A stretch of 45,194 bases of DNA from Elysia marginata (Eukaryota > Mollusca > Gastropoda > Plakobranchidae), in assembly GCA_019649035.1 (NCBI GenBank), contig BMAT01011726.1:117247-162440 (forward strand), in the 5' to 3' direction. The notes below the pieces were generated by a model, which saw nothing but the letters and a program-made list of their open reading frames with translations, had not been told where the DNA came from and searched no databases. Below are positions 11,843-22,392 of the stretch, in pieces. Positions within the stretch are counted from its first letter, which is position 1; each line of letters starts with the position of its first letter. The position numbers and the translations under genes were made by a program.

Positions 11843-12869
11843 GTAAGGATAAAGCTTGGCCCTTGCACTACATTTAGTCAGCCGTTACAACCCCTAATAA
11901 ACTTATCTCGTATAACTTTCTCCACCAACGTCTTTTGAATATGAAACGAATACATTCTTGTATATATCATTGTAGGCTCGTTATTTGTTTCAGCTTTTAT
12001 CCAGGGTCCCTATTTCTCTATCAGCTTATTAAATTTCCACCGTCCATAAGCCATATTAATTTCATATTCGAAAACTACCGCTTAACGTATTCATGCCAAA
12101 GCTATAGTTGTGCACATTCNNNNNNNNNNNNNNNNNNNNNNNNNNNNNNNNNNNGTTATTTCTGAAAGAGCCCTCGTACAAAAGATTAGCCCCAACATCT
12201 GACATTGATTTTTTTTCATTCTTGAGTAAATTTAAATAATGACTATAAGCCGACACATTTCTTTCCCATGTAGCACTTTATATGGTTTGTCTTTCCTTAA
12301 TGCTCCACCTATCAAATATCACCAGGAATAAAATCACGCTTTAAATTACTCTCAGCTTTTTAAATACTAAATGCAAAAAATTTAAACAATAAAACAACCT
12401 CCCTGAGACCCATTTCAGCTTAAGAAGCTCTCTGCACCAAGCTTTTATATAAGGCATGAACTACTTAGTTCAACCTTTTTATTCTCTCCTTTTACATTTC
12501 AGTATTTTTTGCACAAAAAAATTAGAACATTGTTGAACCTTTTGCAACAATAATAAATATTACTTTTATCAACAAGAATGGCACTGACCATACTTTCTGT
12601 CACAGTGAGGCGGCTTTTTTTTGCTTCTTAAGAACAAAGTAGTTGCAATTGTCTAAGAAACCTTGAATGAGCTGATACTAATGTTTTTTTCAAATCAATT
12701 TCAATTCATGAAAAAAAACCACCAAAAGCTGTCTATAAGTTTAATATGTCAAGCGCCTCTTGCACTCGATGAAAGTGCAAGTAATATTAATGCTTTCATT
12801 AAGTGTTTTCAAAACATAAAAGGAACTTAGTCTTTAAAACCAGAAAATATTACACCTTTTTATTCACAG
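11843..12869 (+). other. Intron with assembly gap
   Basis: An intron homologous in part to 18736-19762. It contains the N gap at 12120-12154. A TGTCACAGTGAGGCGG stretch at 12598 mimics a linker acceptor but runs into a stop and has no donor. Confidence 0.7.
12120..12154. other. Assembly gap (35 N)
   Basis: Thirty-five unknown bases lie inside an intron of the duplicated block. The true length is unknown. Because the block is duplicated, the gap may mark a place where near-identical copies confused the assembly. Confidence 0.95.
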
Positions 12870-12911
12870 TGTTGGGGGTTATGACCACATTCGTTCCATC
12901 TACTTCAGAAG
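12870..12911 (+). CDS. Thr-rich linker exon 1, unit 1
   Basis: A 42-base phase 1-1 exon between TATTCACAG and GTTAGT. It encodes LGVMTTFVPSTSE, preceded by Leu from the split codon with vWA4. The copy at 19763 differs by only a few bases. It is the first of four small exons between type B and type A domains. Confidence 0.82.
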
Positions 12912-13349
12912 GTTAGTTTGATTTGGTGAAACAAAAGAGCAGTTTCTATACCGTGATTTTATAATGTTATACAATGCAACCACACTGGCATAGCTATTTC
13001 AATGTTATTCTTCCGAACAAATCGCTTTTATTTGCATTAACATTTTTTCAAAGTAGTGTTATGACTTATTTAAGTCCTAATAAAAATGACATAATACCAA
13101 AATACAGCCCTGATAAAGCAAAAAATGTCAGGACACAAAAATATCAGAGAACTTTCATATTACATCTTACATAGCATTTATTTTAGAATAGTAAAGCTTG
13201 TACCTTGTTCAATATAAATAAAAAAAAAACAAAACAATCCATGTCACAAAAGTCTCTATAGCAAATTCATAACAATATATCGCCTAAATGGTGTTGCGAG
13301 TTCTTTCAGTCAAAAAAACTGATTATTCGTACCCTTATGTGACCCACAG
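12912..13349 (+). other. Intron
   Basis: An AT-rich intron, alignable with 19805-20236. The chance open frame at 12974-13174 is not supported. Nothing else is seen. Confidence 0.65.
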
Positions 13350-13403
13350 CAATAACGGAAACAGACGAAGCAGCGACTGAAAATGCACAGACCACTGAGG
13401 GAG
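13350..13403 (+). CDS. Thr/Glu-rich linker exon 2, unit 1
   Basis: A 54-base phase 1-1 exon between GACCCACAG and GTTAGT. It encodes ITETDEAATENAQTTEG with Ala from the split codon. It is acidic, Thr-rich and a plausible site of O-glycosylation (inference). Its counterpart is at 20237, with the same length and splice sites but a changed middle. Confidence 0.8.
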
Positions 13404-13846
13404 GTTAGTTCATACCCGTCTGCTAATACACCTGAAAGAATTTAAGATTGAAGGCTTGAAAAAAGGCAACCAAGACATATACATCTAAGAATTTTAAATT
13501 TCAAGAAAGAGGTTTTAACATCTTCTGCAAAAAAATGTCCTTTACAAAACGAGATTAAAAAGTTCATTTTTTCTGTCAAGCTTCTGTACCAATTATTGAA
13601 AGTGCTAAGAAAGTCCAAGAATAAGTGGTGGAAGTAGCCCATGTGCAAAAATTTTTAAGGGACATAGTGGCGACATGGTGTACGCTATGTTCCTCTAAAT
13701 GGCAAGGTGTTGGGTGCTGAAGCTTTTATAAGTCATCGATTTAAAATCTTTCAATCATTACAGTACCCAAACAGGTATCTCTGTATACAATAAATTACTT
13801 TCCGTAAAATTATTTCAATATTGATATATCCTGGTGTTACCCACAG
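13404..13846 (+). other. Intron
   Basis: An AT-rich intron matching 20291-20640 in part. No coding island; the minus-strand frame at 13442-13648 is chance. Confidence 0.65.
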
Positions 13847-13900
13847 TAATGATCGATCCAGCAGAAGGGACAACTCAAATGTCAACAAGTACAGAAAGAG
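13847..13900 (+). CDS. Thr-rich linker exon 3, unit 1
   Basis: A 54-base phase 1-1 exon between ACCCACAG and GTTAGT. It encodes MIDPAEGTTQMSTSTER with Val from the split codon. The copy at 20641 keeps IDP and TSTER. Confidence 0.82.
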
Positions 13901-14379
13901 GTTAGTTTAGGATTTCCTAGTACTGTCACTGAAAGAGTTTAATGTATAACGTTAAAAATGGCAATCACGCCTTTTGCATCTAAGCATCTTAAAGTGAACA
14001 TTCTTCAACGAAAAGGGTTCTTAAATTTTCTGCAATAAATCTTTTCTGGGATCAGACCATATTCTTGAAACACTAGAGACTTTAAGATAAAGAAACAATA
14101 ATTGTTAAAGTAAGTATTACAGGTTGAAAAACGAAGCAAACTATTTCGAAAACCCTACATTACAATCTTCTTGATCAACATTTCTTTAAGTACCTGCACA
14201 TATTTACGGCCAAAATAACTGAAACAGAAAAGTTCCTTTCTTTCTGTCACACATCTTTACATATAACTGAAACAGCGTAGAATATCCAAAACATGGTTCC
14301 TTCTTTACTTTGAAAATTTTAAATAGACATAATGACTTGGAAAAAGTTATCTTTTTATCTTCTGTGTTCTCAACAACAG
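13901..14379 (+). other. Intron
   Basis: An AT-rich intron, alignable with 20695-21246. No coding island is seen. Confidence 0.65.
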
Positions 14380-14418
14380 AAGCTGAAACGTCAGAAAGCC
14401 AGTCTTCAACACAAGGAG
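14380..14418 (+). CDS. Ser/Thr-rich linker exon 4, unit 1
   Basis: A 39-base phase 1-1 exon between CAACAACAG and GTCAGT. It encodes AETSESQSSTQG with Glu from the split codon. The copy at 21247 keeps ESQ-x-STQG. It joins to the EPKSTEA lead of the type A exon. Confidence 0.78.
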
Positions 14419-14933
14419 GTCAGTTTAAGGAAAGTGGTATCATGCACAGGCAAAATACGCAATTTCTTTTAGTATAGAGCTAACTACCGCCTTATCTATA
14501 ACCTTTAACGGCATGTAAAGTCGTTTCAAAGAAAATAATCAATATCTATAAAGTAATATTTTGTCAAAACAAAGACTCTAGTACATGAAAAATTTCTATT
14601 GTGAGTGTAGAGAAAAATCAACTTCTTCAAAGGCTTACATACTATTGTTATGAAGCCGCTTGAAATTAGTTCTACAAATGTCAGTAATATTTGGATAAAT
14701 ACATAGGTACAGTATTATTATTTATAATTTGAATTATAGAAAACAATTGTGTCAAGTGCCTGGTACACTCTGAACAAAAAATACCATAGTCAAAGTAAGT
14801 TAGCTCGTCATGTAACTAATTTATAGATATAAAGAAATATTCTAAAGGTTTTGATTTCATGCATTAAAAGTCGGTTTCTATTCGTTTCACAACTCCCTCT
14901 TAATTACTTTTCAAATTTACCGACGGGAAAAAG
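14419..14933 (+). other. Intron with weak acceptor
   Basis: Alignable with 21286-21801. The only acceptor that keeps phase is GACGGGAAAAAG at 14933. It is purine-rich just before the AG, with pyrimidines (CTCCCTCTTAATTACTTTT) some 20 bases upstream. Confidence 0.6.
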
Positions 14934-15524
14934 AACCAAAAAGTACTGAAGCCACTGCTGACACGTCCGAAAAACTGGATCTTGCCTTTTTGATTCATAC
15001 TTCGGAGGACATCGATTACGAAAAGTACGATTACTACTCAAAGTTTATGCATAAAATAGTCGATGAGGCAGACGTCGATTCTGGTGATGTGCGAGTGGGT
15101 GCGGTTATCTACAACGAAGACGGCGAAGTGGTTTTCCCGCTAGATAAATACACATCAAATGAAGCCGTGCAGGCGGCTATCATCGAGTTCCCTCTAGCGA
15201 AGAGTCCTGACGCCAACATTGCTAAGGGCATGGACACAGTGAGAGAGAAGTTGTTCACACCTGAGGGAGGGGACAGGCCAGATGTCCCAAATGCTGTCAT
15301 TGTTGTTACCGACGCTGATTCCAACTTAGACGAAGACAAAATTGCACCAGCTGCTCAGAAATTGAAAGATGAATCGAAAGCTAAAGTGTTCACAGCGGGT
15401 ATTGGCTTGTTGGGTGCCTCTCAACTACCTATTGTTGCGACAGCACCGGAAGATATGTATGAACCGGAAACAGTAGAGGAACTTCCGGACGTGAGAGACC
15501 CCATTGTGGAAAAGACTCCTGCGT
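14934..15524 (+). CDS. vWA domain exon 5 (type A, copy 2)
   Basis: A 591-base exon (197 codons), phase 1-1, from GGGAAAAAG to GTAAGG. The lead EPKSTEATADTSEK is followed by LDLAFLIHTSEDID. His at 14996-14998 replaces the MIDAS Asp; ANIAKGM lacks the Thr; VTDADSNLD keeps the last Asp. I count about 12 differences from vWA3 in some 580 bases, nearly all at third positions, plus LSK to LAK and a Met to Val. The AG one codon further on breaks phase. The frame stays open about 80 codons past the donor in AT-rich intron, which I treat as chance. No cysteine within the exon. Confidence 0.93.
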
Positions 15525-17345
15525 GTAAGGCGGCCAATCAGCATGACACAAATATGTCCATAATATCTAACACCCAGTGCAATATTTTGGCTTTTCTTAA
15601 AGCACACATAACAAGATATCATATAGAAACCTATGTGATTTTTGTCCATGCTGTATACGAGTCTTGTACTATTCAAACCACATTGGTTGCCATTGCTAAC
15701 CTATTTGTGCACAGCATTTTTAAAAATAAATGCCATAATGTCAAAACAGCTTTGTATAAATAAGTTCATACCTGCTGCTTACCATATGTATTCCCGCTTT
15801 TAGCACATACAATTAATTATATACGTGGCATCTTTGAGGCTTCAATGAATCACGTATGAGTTGACTGTTTAGGAATATGACCTTTTGTTAAATTTGATTA
15901 CAAAATGCTTTATCATATGAAATTATGCTCAATCCACAGATAAAGAATGTAATTGTATTGGGCTCATTGTCGTGTATACTTGCTTGTGCTTACCTATTTT
16001 AAACAATAGCAAGGACTATGATGTATATAATGATGAAGCGATGTACTTTCTGCTTTGAACGAGGCGCTATTACATACACTGAGTTTTCGCATGCTTTAAG
16101 GGGTGTACTGTTATTCATGTTTTATAATTATACTTATGATATACTGTTATGTATTGAGACTAAAAAACTGTCGTTCTTCGCACCACTGTAACCAGTTTTA
16201 ATTCTATATAAACAGCTTTATCAATTTCACGCTTTGATGAATGCACTGTATATCACGTCATATAACATGTGCTATTTACGTTATATGTCATCGATTATTA
16301 ATAACATGCTATTGTTTGATTGCTTTTATAATCACACAAAAGTAAAATTCCAGCACCTCTCCAGAAAGCAAATTCGAGTCGGAAAATTTGCAGCTTCAGA
16401 ATACAGTGTTGCGCAATAAACAGCAAATTATTCTCTCGCTCACGCTTCGGACGACGAAACATCACTTTATTGAATTTTGCATACCGTTTTTTTAATGCAC
16501 TGTGATGTTATTCAGTTTATCGTCATTTGGATGAAATACAACTGTTATGTTGATTAATTTAAACGAACCTATAAACATTGTTTAAATGCATAGTTTTATA
16601 CCAGTTCGTGCAGCGGGGAAAAGTGCCATGACAAAACACAGGGTATCTTATAAATTATTGGTTTATGCAGAACTACAAGCTTAAACTCGCTTTAAATAGT
16701 CTTAATGTATTACGGTAAATTTTCAGACCACGAGTAGAACTAGATTATTTGTAAACATCAATTTATTAATTGTTAGAATGTATACATTGTTTGACAAGTT
16801 GTAATGTTGATATTGATAATATAATGGTTAAGATAATGAGTATTACAGCGTTGTAAAGTTAAAACCCGTAGCCTATTAGAATCTTATTGGAATTTAAGAA
16901 TGACACATCTGTTGCATACTGCATTTTTATTAAAATCAGATCACTGATACTTTCCTTATACACCAAATGGCCGCATCTCTAGAGTTTCGATAGAGTTTCC
17001 TGAAACAATGTAGTGACAACCACGGTTTTTAAAAGAGTCAATGTGGACATTTTCGTTTTTTTCAGTATAAGTGAAGGAAAAAAATATCGCCACATTATGA
17101 TTTAATAATAATTTAAGAATAATAATTATAACAATGATAAGTATACCAATAATAAGTGTAATAATAATATTAATAATAATCCTTCTATCTTTTTTTTAAA
17201 GAAAATTGTTTTACAGACGTGCTCGCAATAAATTACACAAAAAGAAAGAATAAAAAAGTTTAGAAATTACAACTATGCACATGTCAGTTTAGACATTTAT
17301 ATCAAGTAACCTAAAATAGAAAAGTTAACGTTCTATTTGTCACAG
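15525..17345 (+). other. Intron
   Basis: A 1.8 kb AT-rich intron with AAT/TAA-rich patches (about 17100-17180). The last bases before the exon read TTCTATTTGTCACAG. No coding island; the frame at 16234 is AT-driven. Confidence 0.65.
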
Positions 17346-17393
17346 TGAGAGGAGGCGGGTTGGATCTACATGGCCACCACCGTGCTGGACAAG
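17346..17393 (+). CDS. Gly/His linker exon, copy 2
   Basis: A 48-base phase 1-1 exon between TTTGTCACAG and GTCAGA. It encodes RGGGLDLHGHHRAGQ, one residue different from copy 1 (Gln to Ala), although many codons differ at the third position. This pattern suggests the protein sequence is kept by selection. Confidence 0.87.
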
Positions 17394-18177
17394 GTCAGAA
17401 AATATCTCTTGTTTTAATTTTCGATACATAAAAATTAGTTCTAATAGGCCCATATACTTTTATTCCATATGCGTAATGGTTGTTTATTCAGAGAATGTTT
17501 TTTTTAGTTTCTGATATATAAAAGCCAGGTCTTAAGAGGCCTACATTTTTATTACACACGCGCACTTGTTACTTGTTGATCCTTAAAATTTCTCGAACAG
17601 TTTTTTTAAATGAAAAATGATAGAAACTTTTATCCCCAATGGAAATAGATATGTACAAATATATTAATATAAAAAAACTTGTATTTTGTTTTTAAAAAGT
17701 ACGAAAATATGAACCACCACAACTAAGAATCTTGCATGATCCTTTTCTTAAATTTTGTTTCCCAACCTATCATTTCTTGCCACGGCGTAGGAAAACAAAA
17801 ACAATAAAAATTTACATCCGTAACATTCTAACTTTTACCTTTGATAAAGACACTGCTATTTTACCTTTTCTTAAATGAAAAAGTTTTTGTGATAACAGTG
17901 TATCAGGTTTTGTGCTGAAAAAAAATACAACAGATTACCAATTAAGTATTACTTATTGTTCACTTATTCATCAAGTCAGTTCACGACTCATCGTTTGAAA
18001 TTTGATCGTGCATTAGAAATGCAATCAAATGTTATCATGATATGTACTTTTCTTTAATTTTGGACGTTGCCATATTCCTACAAAAATTTTTTTTGAATAT
18101 TTTACTGTTACTCATTTTATTTCATACAACTTTGTATTTGCAAATACCGCCATTCGAATTGGAACGGGTGTGGCTAG
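17394..18177 (+). other. Intron
   Basis: An AT-rich intron. It ends CGGGTGTGGCTAG, matching the acceptor of unit 1. The open frame that runs into the vWA exon from 18042 is chance. Confidence 0.65.
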
Positions 18178-18735
18178 ACCCCAGAAAGCTGGACCTTGCG
18201 TTTTTGGTGCACGCATCGGAGCAAATTGATGGCCGAAAGTATCAGGACTACAAAGACTACATGCGCGACGTCCTAGAAAACGCAGACGTCGATTCTGGGG
18301 CCGTACGGGCCGGCGTGGTGCTATACAGGCATGATGGCACTGTGATGATTCAGCTTGATCGTTTCCTCACTAAAAACTCATTGACAGAAGCGATCGGTCA
18401 GCTTCCTTTGATGGCCAGCAAATATGCTGATTTGGCAAAGGGCATGGACGTTGTCAGACAAGATTTCTTCAGCCCCGAAAAGGGAGATAGGGAAGACGCC
18501 CCCAATGGTGTAATAATCCTTACTGATGCTGATTCGAACTTGAATGAAGAAGAAATACCAAGGTATGCCCACATGCTACGAGACTCTGGAGCTAGAATTG
18601 TCACGGCAGGTATAGGATTGGCTGCCAGCGACCAGCTGCCCCATGTTGCATCGGATAAATCAGCCCTTTTGGGCATAAGTGATGTTGGTGAACTCCCTTG
18701 GGTAGTGGAGCCCGCACAAGAACAGTTTCCACCGC
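18178..18735 (+). CDS. vWA domain exon 6 (type B, copy 2)
   Basis: A 558-base exon (186 codons), phase 1-1. It opens PRKLDLAFLVHASEQIDG, with His (18210-18212) in place of the first MIDAS Asp. The protein differs from vWA4 mainly at NEEEIPRYAH against NEGDIPRYAH. The Asp-containing strand IILTDADSNLN and TAGIGL are kept. Donor GTAAGG. Identity with vWA4 begins just before the acceptor and continues about 50 bases past the donor, then fades. No cysteine. It links the Gly/His linker at 17346 to the Thr-rich linkers from 19763. Confidence 0.93.
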
Positions 18736-19341
18736 GTAAGGATAAAGCTTGACCCTTGCACTACATTTAGTCATCCAATACAACCCGTAACATATTTTAC
18801 TCCCATAACTTCCTCAACGAGAGTCTTTAGAATATCAATCGAATAATTTCTTGAAAATCTATGTAGACCCGTTATTGATTTTCCCTTTTCTCCAACAAGT
18901 GCACCCCCTGTAGGAATCTTTATAACAGCTTAGCAGATTTACCACCATCTATAACCTATTTATAAACTTTTAATATTTCATTTTTCATTTATAGGAATTC
19001 TTTTCTATATTAGCTACAAATTTAAAAATCAATAGAACAAAATTATAAAAAGCCCTGAACATTTATTCATTGGATACTGAAAACAGCTGTCTGCTGCAGC
19101 ACCTTGATGTTTCCTACTACTATATTTACGTTTTCTATAAGATATTTTAATGTCCGTTGACTAAATTGTCACAAATTTATCAAAGGATAATACTGGTGAT
19201 TACATTTCGAATGCATAATTAAGTAAAAAAAACAAACATGTTTCAGAGTTTAAAAGGTTTTTCCTTTTACTCTTTTCAGTAGTATCTATTCCATATCATC
19301 TGTTCTTTTTATGAATAATAATAATAATAATAATAATAATG

Positions 19342-19381
<40 letters not shown>

Positions 19382-19762
19382 TAATAATTATAACAAAAAT
19401 ATTAATAATAATAAGAATAGCAATAATAATGTTACTAAGAAGAAGAATAATGGTTACAATGATAATAATAGTAATAATGAATGAGAAAGTTCGATTACCA
19501 ATATATTTCCCCACCAAGAATTGCCCTAAGCATACTTTAAATCAAAGTACTGCACCTTTTTTCGCTTTCTTCTTTAAAAGAAAATAGTTGCAATTTCCTA
19601 AGAAACATTTGGTGAGCTAATAATGTTTTTTTTAAAAAATGAAATTCAATACTATGGAAAATATTTATGAACTGTGTCTAAGCCTTTTTTAAAAAGTTTT
19701 TGTAAACATAAACAGAACTTTGTCTTTAAGAACAGCAAATATTACACCTTTTTTATTCACAG
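18736..19762 (+). other. Intron
   Basis: Homologous to the unit 1 intron. It carries the AAT microsatellite from 19314 and ends TTTTTTATTCACAG. Confidence 0.7.
19314..19480. repeat. AAT microsatellite
   Basis: A long run of AAT/TAA units, nearly perfect at 19314-19376 and then interrupted by AAC, AAG and GAT variants to about 19480. Long Ile-only frames on both strands here come from the repeat and are not genes. Confidence 0.95.
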
Positions 19763-19804
19763 TGTTGGGGGCTATGACCACATTCGTTCCATCTACCACA
19801 GGAG
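19763..19804 (+). CDS. Thr-rich linker exon 1, unit 2
   Basis: A 42-base phase 1-1 exon between TTATTCACAG and GTTAGT. It encodes LGAMTTFVPSTTG with Leu from the split codon; the unit 1 copy has V for A and SE for TG. The flanking intron is also alignable with unit 1. Confidence 0.83.
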
Positions 19805-20236
19805 GTTAGTTTAATTTGATAAAACAAAGAACGGCTTATACGCCGTTTTTATACAATGTTATAAAATGCAACAGGCACATCACTTGTTATTTGAATCTTT
19901 TAGAGAAATTGCTTACGTTTGCATAAGAATATGTTCAAAGTACGCTTTAGATAAAAAAAAAATTGATATAATACCAAAGTATCACCGATGTTGAAGCAAA
20001 AAAAAATATTATTATAAAAAAACGGAAATATAAGTGAATTGTAATTCTGTAGTCCTACATAATATTTGTTTTAGAGTAGTAAAGGAAGCACCGTGTTCTA
20101 TTGAACTTTAGAGCCAATTCCTGTCACAAAATTTTCTATAGCAAAACCATATCGATACATCGTTTTAATGATGAAGCTAGATGTATCAGTAAAATGTCAA
20201 TGTATTGAAAAGTTGGTGCCCTGATCTTACCCACAG
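19805..20236 (+). other. Intron
   Basis: An AT-rich intron alignable with unit 1. No coding island. Confidence 0.65.
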
Positions 20237-20290
20237 TTGTAACGGAAACAGAAGGAACGACACTTGAAATTGAAAAAACTACAGAAGGAG
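20237..20290 (+). CDS. Thr/Glu-rich linker exon 2, unit 2
   Basis: A 54-base phase 1-1 exon between ACCCACAG and GTTGGT. It encodes VTETEGTTLEIEKTTEG with Val from the split codon. The middle differs from unit 1 (GTTLEIEK against AATENAQ), more than in the vWA exons. The donor GTTGGT is weaker than the GTTAGT of unit 1. Confidence 0.78.
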
Positions 20291-20640
20291 GTTGGTTGAG
20301 ACCCGTCTATTAATATCACTGAATCGTGTTAATATTTTACTGAAGGAATTTAATACTTAATCTTTAAAAATAAGGCAATCATTGCCTTTGTATCCAAACG
20401 TTTTACGTGTTACGACAGAGATTCTTACATCTTTTGCAAATAAAAGCAAACCTTTACAAAACAAGTTAGAAAGTTCTTTTATCTTATGTCACACCTCTGC
20501 ACATTTTTATTCGAACATCTTATAAAATCCAAACAAAATTTCCTCTATACTATACTCAACTGTCTTAACCATTAATGAGACTCTACTATACTAGGGTCAG
20601 TGAAACTAATTAAATGCTGGTAAACTGCTGTTACCCACAG
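20291..20640 (+). other. Intron
   Basis: A short AT-rich intron, alignable with unit 1 and ending GTTACCCACAG. Nothing else is seen. Confidence 0.65.
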
Positions 20641-20694
20641 TGATTATTGATCCTACGGAAGCGAAGACTCAAATGCCAACAAGTACAGAAAGAG
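20641..20694 (+). CDS. Thr-rich linker exon 3, unit 2
   Basis: A 54-base phase 1-1 exon between TTACCCACAG and GTTAGT. It encodes IIDPTEAKTQMPTSTER with Val from the split codon. It shares IDP, TQM and TSTER with unit 1. Confidence 0.82.
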
Positions 20695-21246
20695 GTTAGT
20701 TTACAGCCCTCTATAAATGTCCATGAAAAAATTTGATACTTAAACTTAAAAAATGGCAATCATGCCACTTACATCTGAGCTTTTTACAGTGATAACTCCA
20801 TTCAGAAAGAGGTTCTTAGATCTTCTGCAATTTACCTTTGCTGGGGACAAATCTACTTTTGAAGCACTAGACACTTTAAAATAAAGACAGAATGATTATG
20901 CAAGTATTACCAGTTGAGAAACGGAGCAAATTATAACTAAAATTCTATAATTATTACAACCTTTGTTAATCAAAATTGCTGCAAGCACCACCACAAATTT
21001 ACGGCAAAACGACTGAAACATGCATATTTGAAGTGGACTCAAATGTAAAACTGTTGATGTTTTCCTTTTAACAGCTTTTGTCTGAAGCTATCAAAAATTA
21101 TTATTTTAGAGAATTGTCCTTCTATGTACGAATTATTGGAATCACTTGAAAATTCAAAACAGGTATCTCTATATTTTTTAAAATTCTAAAACGAAATAAT
21201 GACGAGGAAAAAGTTAATTGTTTATTTTCTGTGTTCTCAATGACAG
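20695..21246 (+). other. Intron
   Basis: An AT-rich intron alignable with 13901-14379. No coding island. Confidence 0.65.
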
Positions 21247-21285
21247 AGGTAGAAACGACAGAAAGCCAGCTTTCAACACAAGGAG
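21247..21285 (+). CDS. Ser/Thr-rich linker exon 4, unit 2
   Basis: A 39-base phase 1-1 exon between CAATGACAG and GTCAGT. It encodes VETTESQLSTQG with Glu from the split codon, matching AETSESQSSTQG of unit 1. Confidence 0.78.
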
Positions 21286-21801
21286 GTCAGTTGAAGCGAA
21301 AGGGTATCATGCATAGGAGAAATTAGGCAATATTTCATATTCAAAGATAGGCATAGCCCTATGTTTAATATTTATAGATGGGCTGAGAAGTTTGAAGAAG
21401 AAAATCAATACTCATAATGTAATACTTGCTAACTTGAAAACCGCTAGTACATAAGAGATTTCCTTTTTTTAGGGTAGAACAGGCTGACTTTCTGTAAGGC
21501 CAAAATACTGCTATTATGAAGCCTCCTGAAATTAGTTCTGCCAATATGACTTATATTTGGATATAATTATACCTAAGTACCATATCATTTACAATTTGAA
21601 TTTTTAGAAGCGTATTTAATCAAGGACATGATCAACTTTGAAAAAACAGTGACCAAAGCCAAAGGGGTTTAGCTCTTCATGTTACTAATTTAAAGTTGTA
21701 AAAAAGTTTCTTAAGGCTTTTAAAATCATGCTTTAAAAGTTGGTTCTATTCAATTCACAACTACCTCTCAATTACATTTCAAATTTACCGACTGGAAAAA
21801 G
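21286..21801 (+). other. Intron with weak acceptor
   Basis: Alignable with unit 1. It ends in the purine-rich acceptor GACTGGAAAAAG, the same form as at 14933, so the odd acceptor is shared by both copies. Confidence 0.65.
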
Positions 21802-22392
21802 AACCAAAAAGTACTGAAGCCACCGCTGACACGTCCGAAAAACTGGATCTTGCCTTTTTGATTCATACTTCGGAGGACATCGATTACGAAAAGTACGATT
21901 ACTACTCAAAGTTTATGCATAAAATAGTCGATGAGGCAGACATCGATTCCGGTGACGTGCGAGTCGGTGCGGTGATCTACAACGAAGACGGCGAAGTGGT
22001 TTTCCCGCTAGATAAATACACATCAAATGAAGCCGTGCAGGCGGCTATCATAGAGTTCCCTCTGTCGAAGAGTCCTGACGCCAACATTGCTAAGGGCATG
22101 GACACAGTGAGAGAGAAGTTGTTCACACCTGAGGGAGGGGACAGGCCAGACGTCCCAAACGCTGTCATTGTCGTTACCGATGCTGATTCTAACCTAGACG
22201 ATGACAAAATTGCACCAGCTGCTCAGAAATTGAAAGATGAATCAAAAGCTAAAGTGTTCACAGCGGGTATTGGCTTGTTGGGTGCCTCTCAACTGCCTAT
22301 TGTTGCGACAGCACCGGAAGATATGTATGAACCGGAAACAGTAGAGGAACTTCCGGACGTGAGAGACCCCATTGTGGAGAAGACACCTGCGT
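21802..22392 (+). CDS. vWA domain exon 7 (type A, copy 3)
   Basis: A 591-base exon (197 codons), phase 1-1, from TGGAAAAAG to GTAAGG. The lead is EPKSTEA, as in vWA5. The domain opens LDLAFLIHTSEDID with His at 21864-21866. It keeps LSKSPD, like vWA3 and unlike vWA5, and has ADIDSG and NLDDDK as private changes. MIDAS Thr is absent (ANIAKGM) and VTDADSNLD is kept. Several synonymous sites (GGTGACGTGCGAGTCGG) match vWA3 although its introns resemble those of vWA5. This mosaic pattern fits gene conversion between copies. No cysteine. Confidence 0.93.

Larger units (their letters stand above)
10222..17345 (+). repeat. Higher-order duplication, unit 1 (7.1 kb)
   Basis: This unit holds Gly/His linker, type B vWA, four Thr-rich linkers and type A vWA in that order. 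The same order and spacing recur from 17346. Intron homology is visible around the four linkers and before the type A exon, for example the ACATTCGTTCC exon with its flanks and the ATTATGAAGCC stretch at about 14650 against 21516. Introns look roughly 70-80% alike by eye; exons are far closer. Confidence 0.8.

Noticed and set aside
12598-12632. TGTCACAG followed by TGAGGCGG, like a Gly/His linker exon
   Set aside because: It runs into a T-run and an in-frame stop, with no donor.
15525-15763. Frames that run past vWA donors into the intron (also at 8934-9037, 22393-22454, 25412-25551 and 32881-33116), giving hydrophobic tails that could look like membrane anchors
   Set aside because: Each vWA exon has a strong GTAAG donor in the same place. 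The tails share no sequence with one another, and T-rich introns give Leu, Phe and Ile by chance. Retained-intron isoforms remain possible but nothing supports them.
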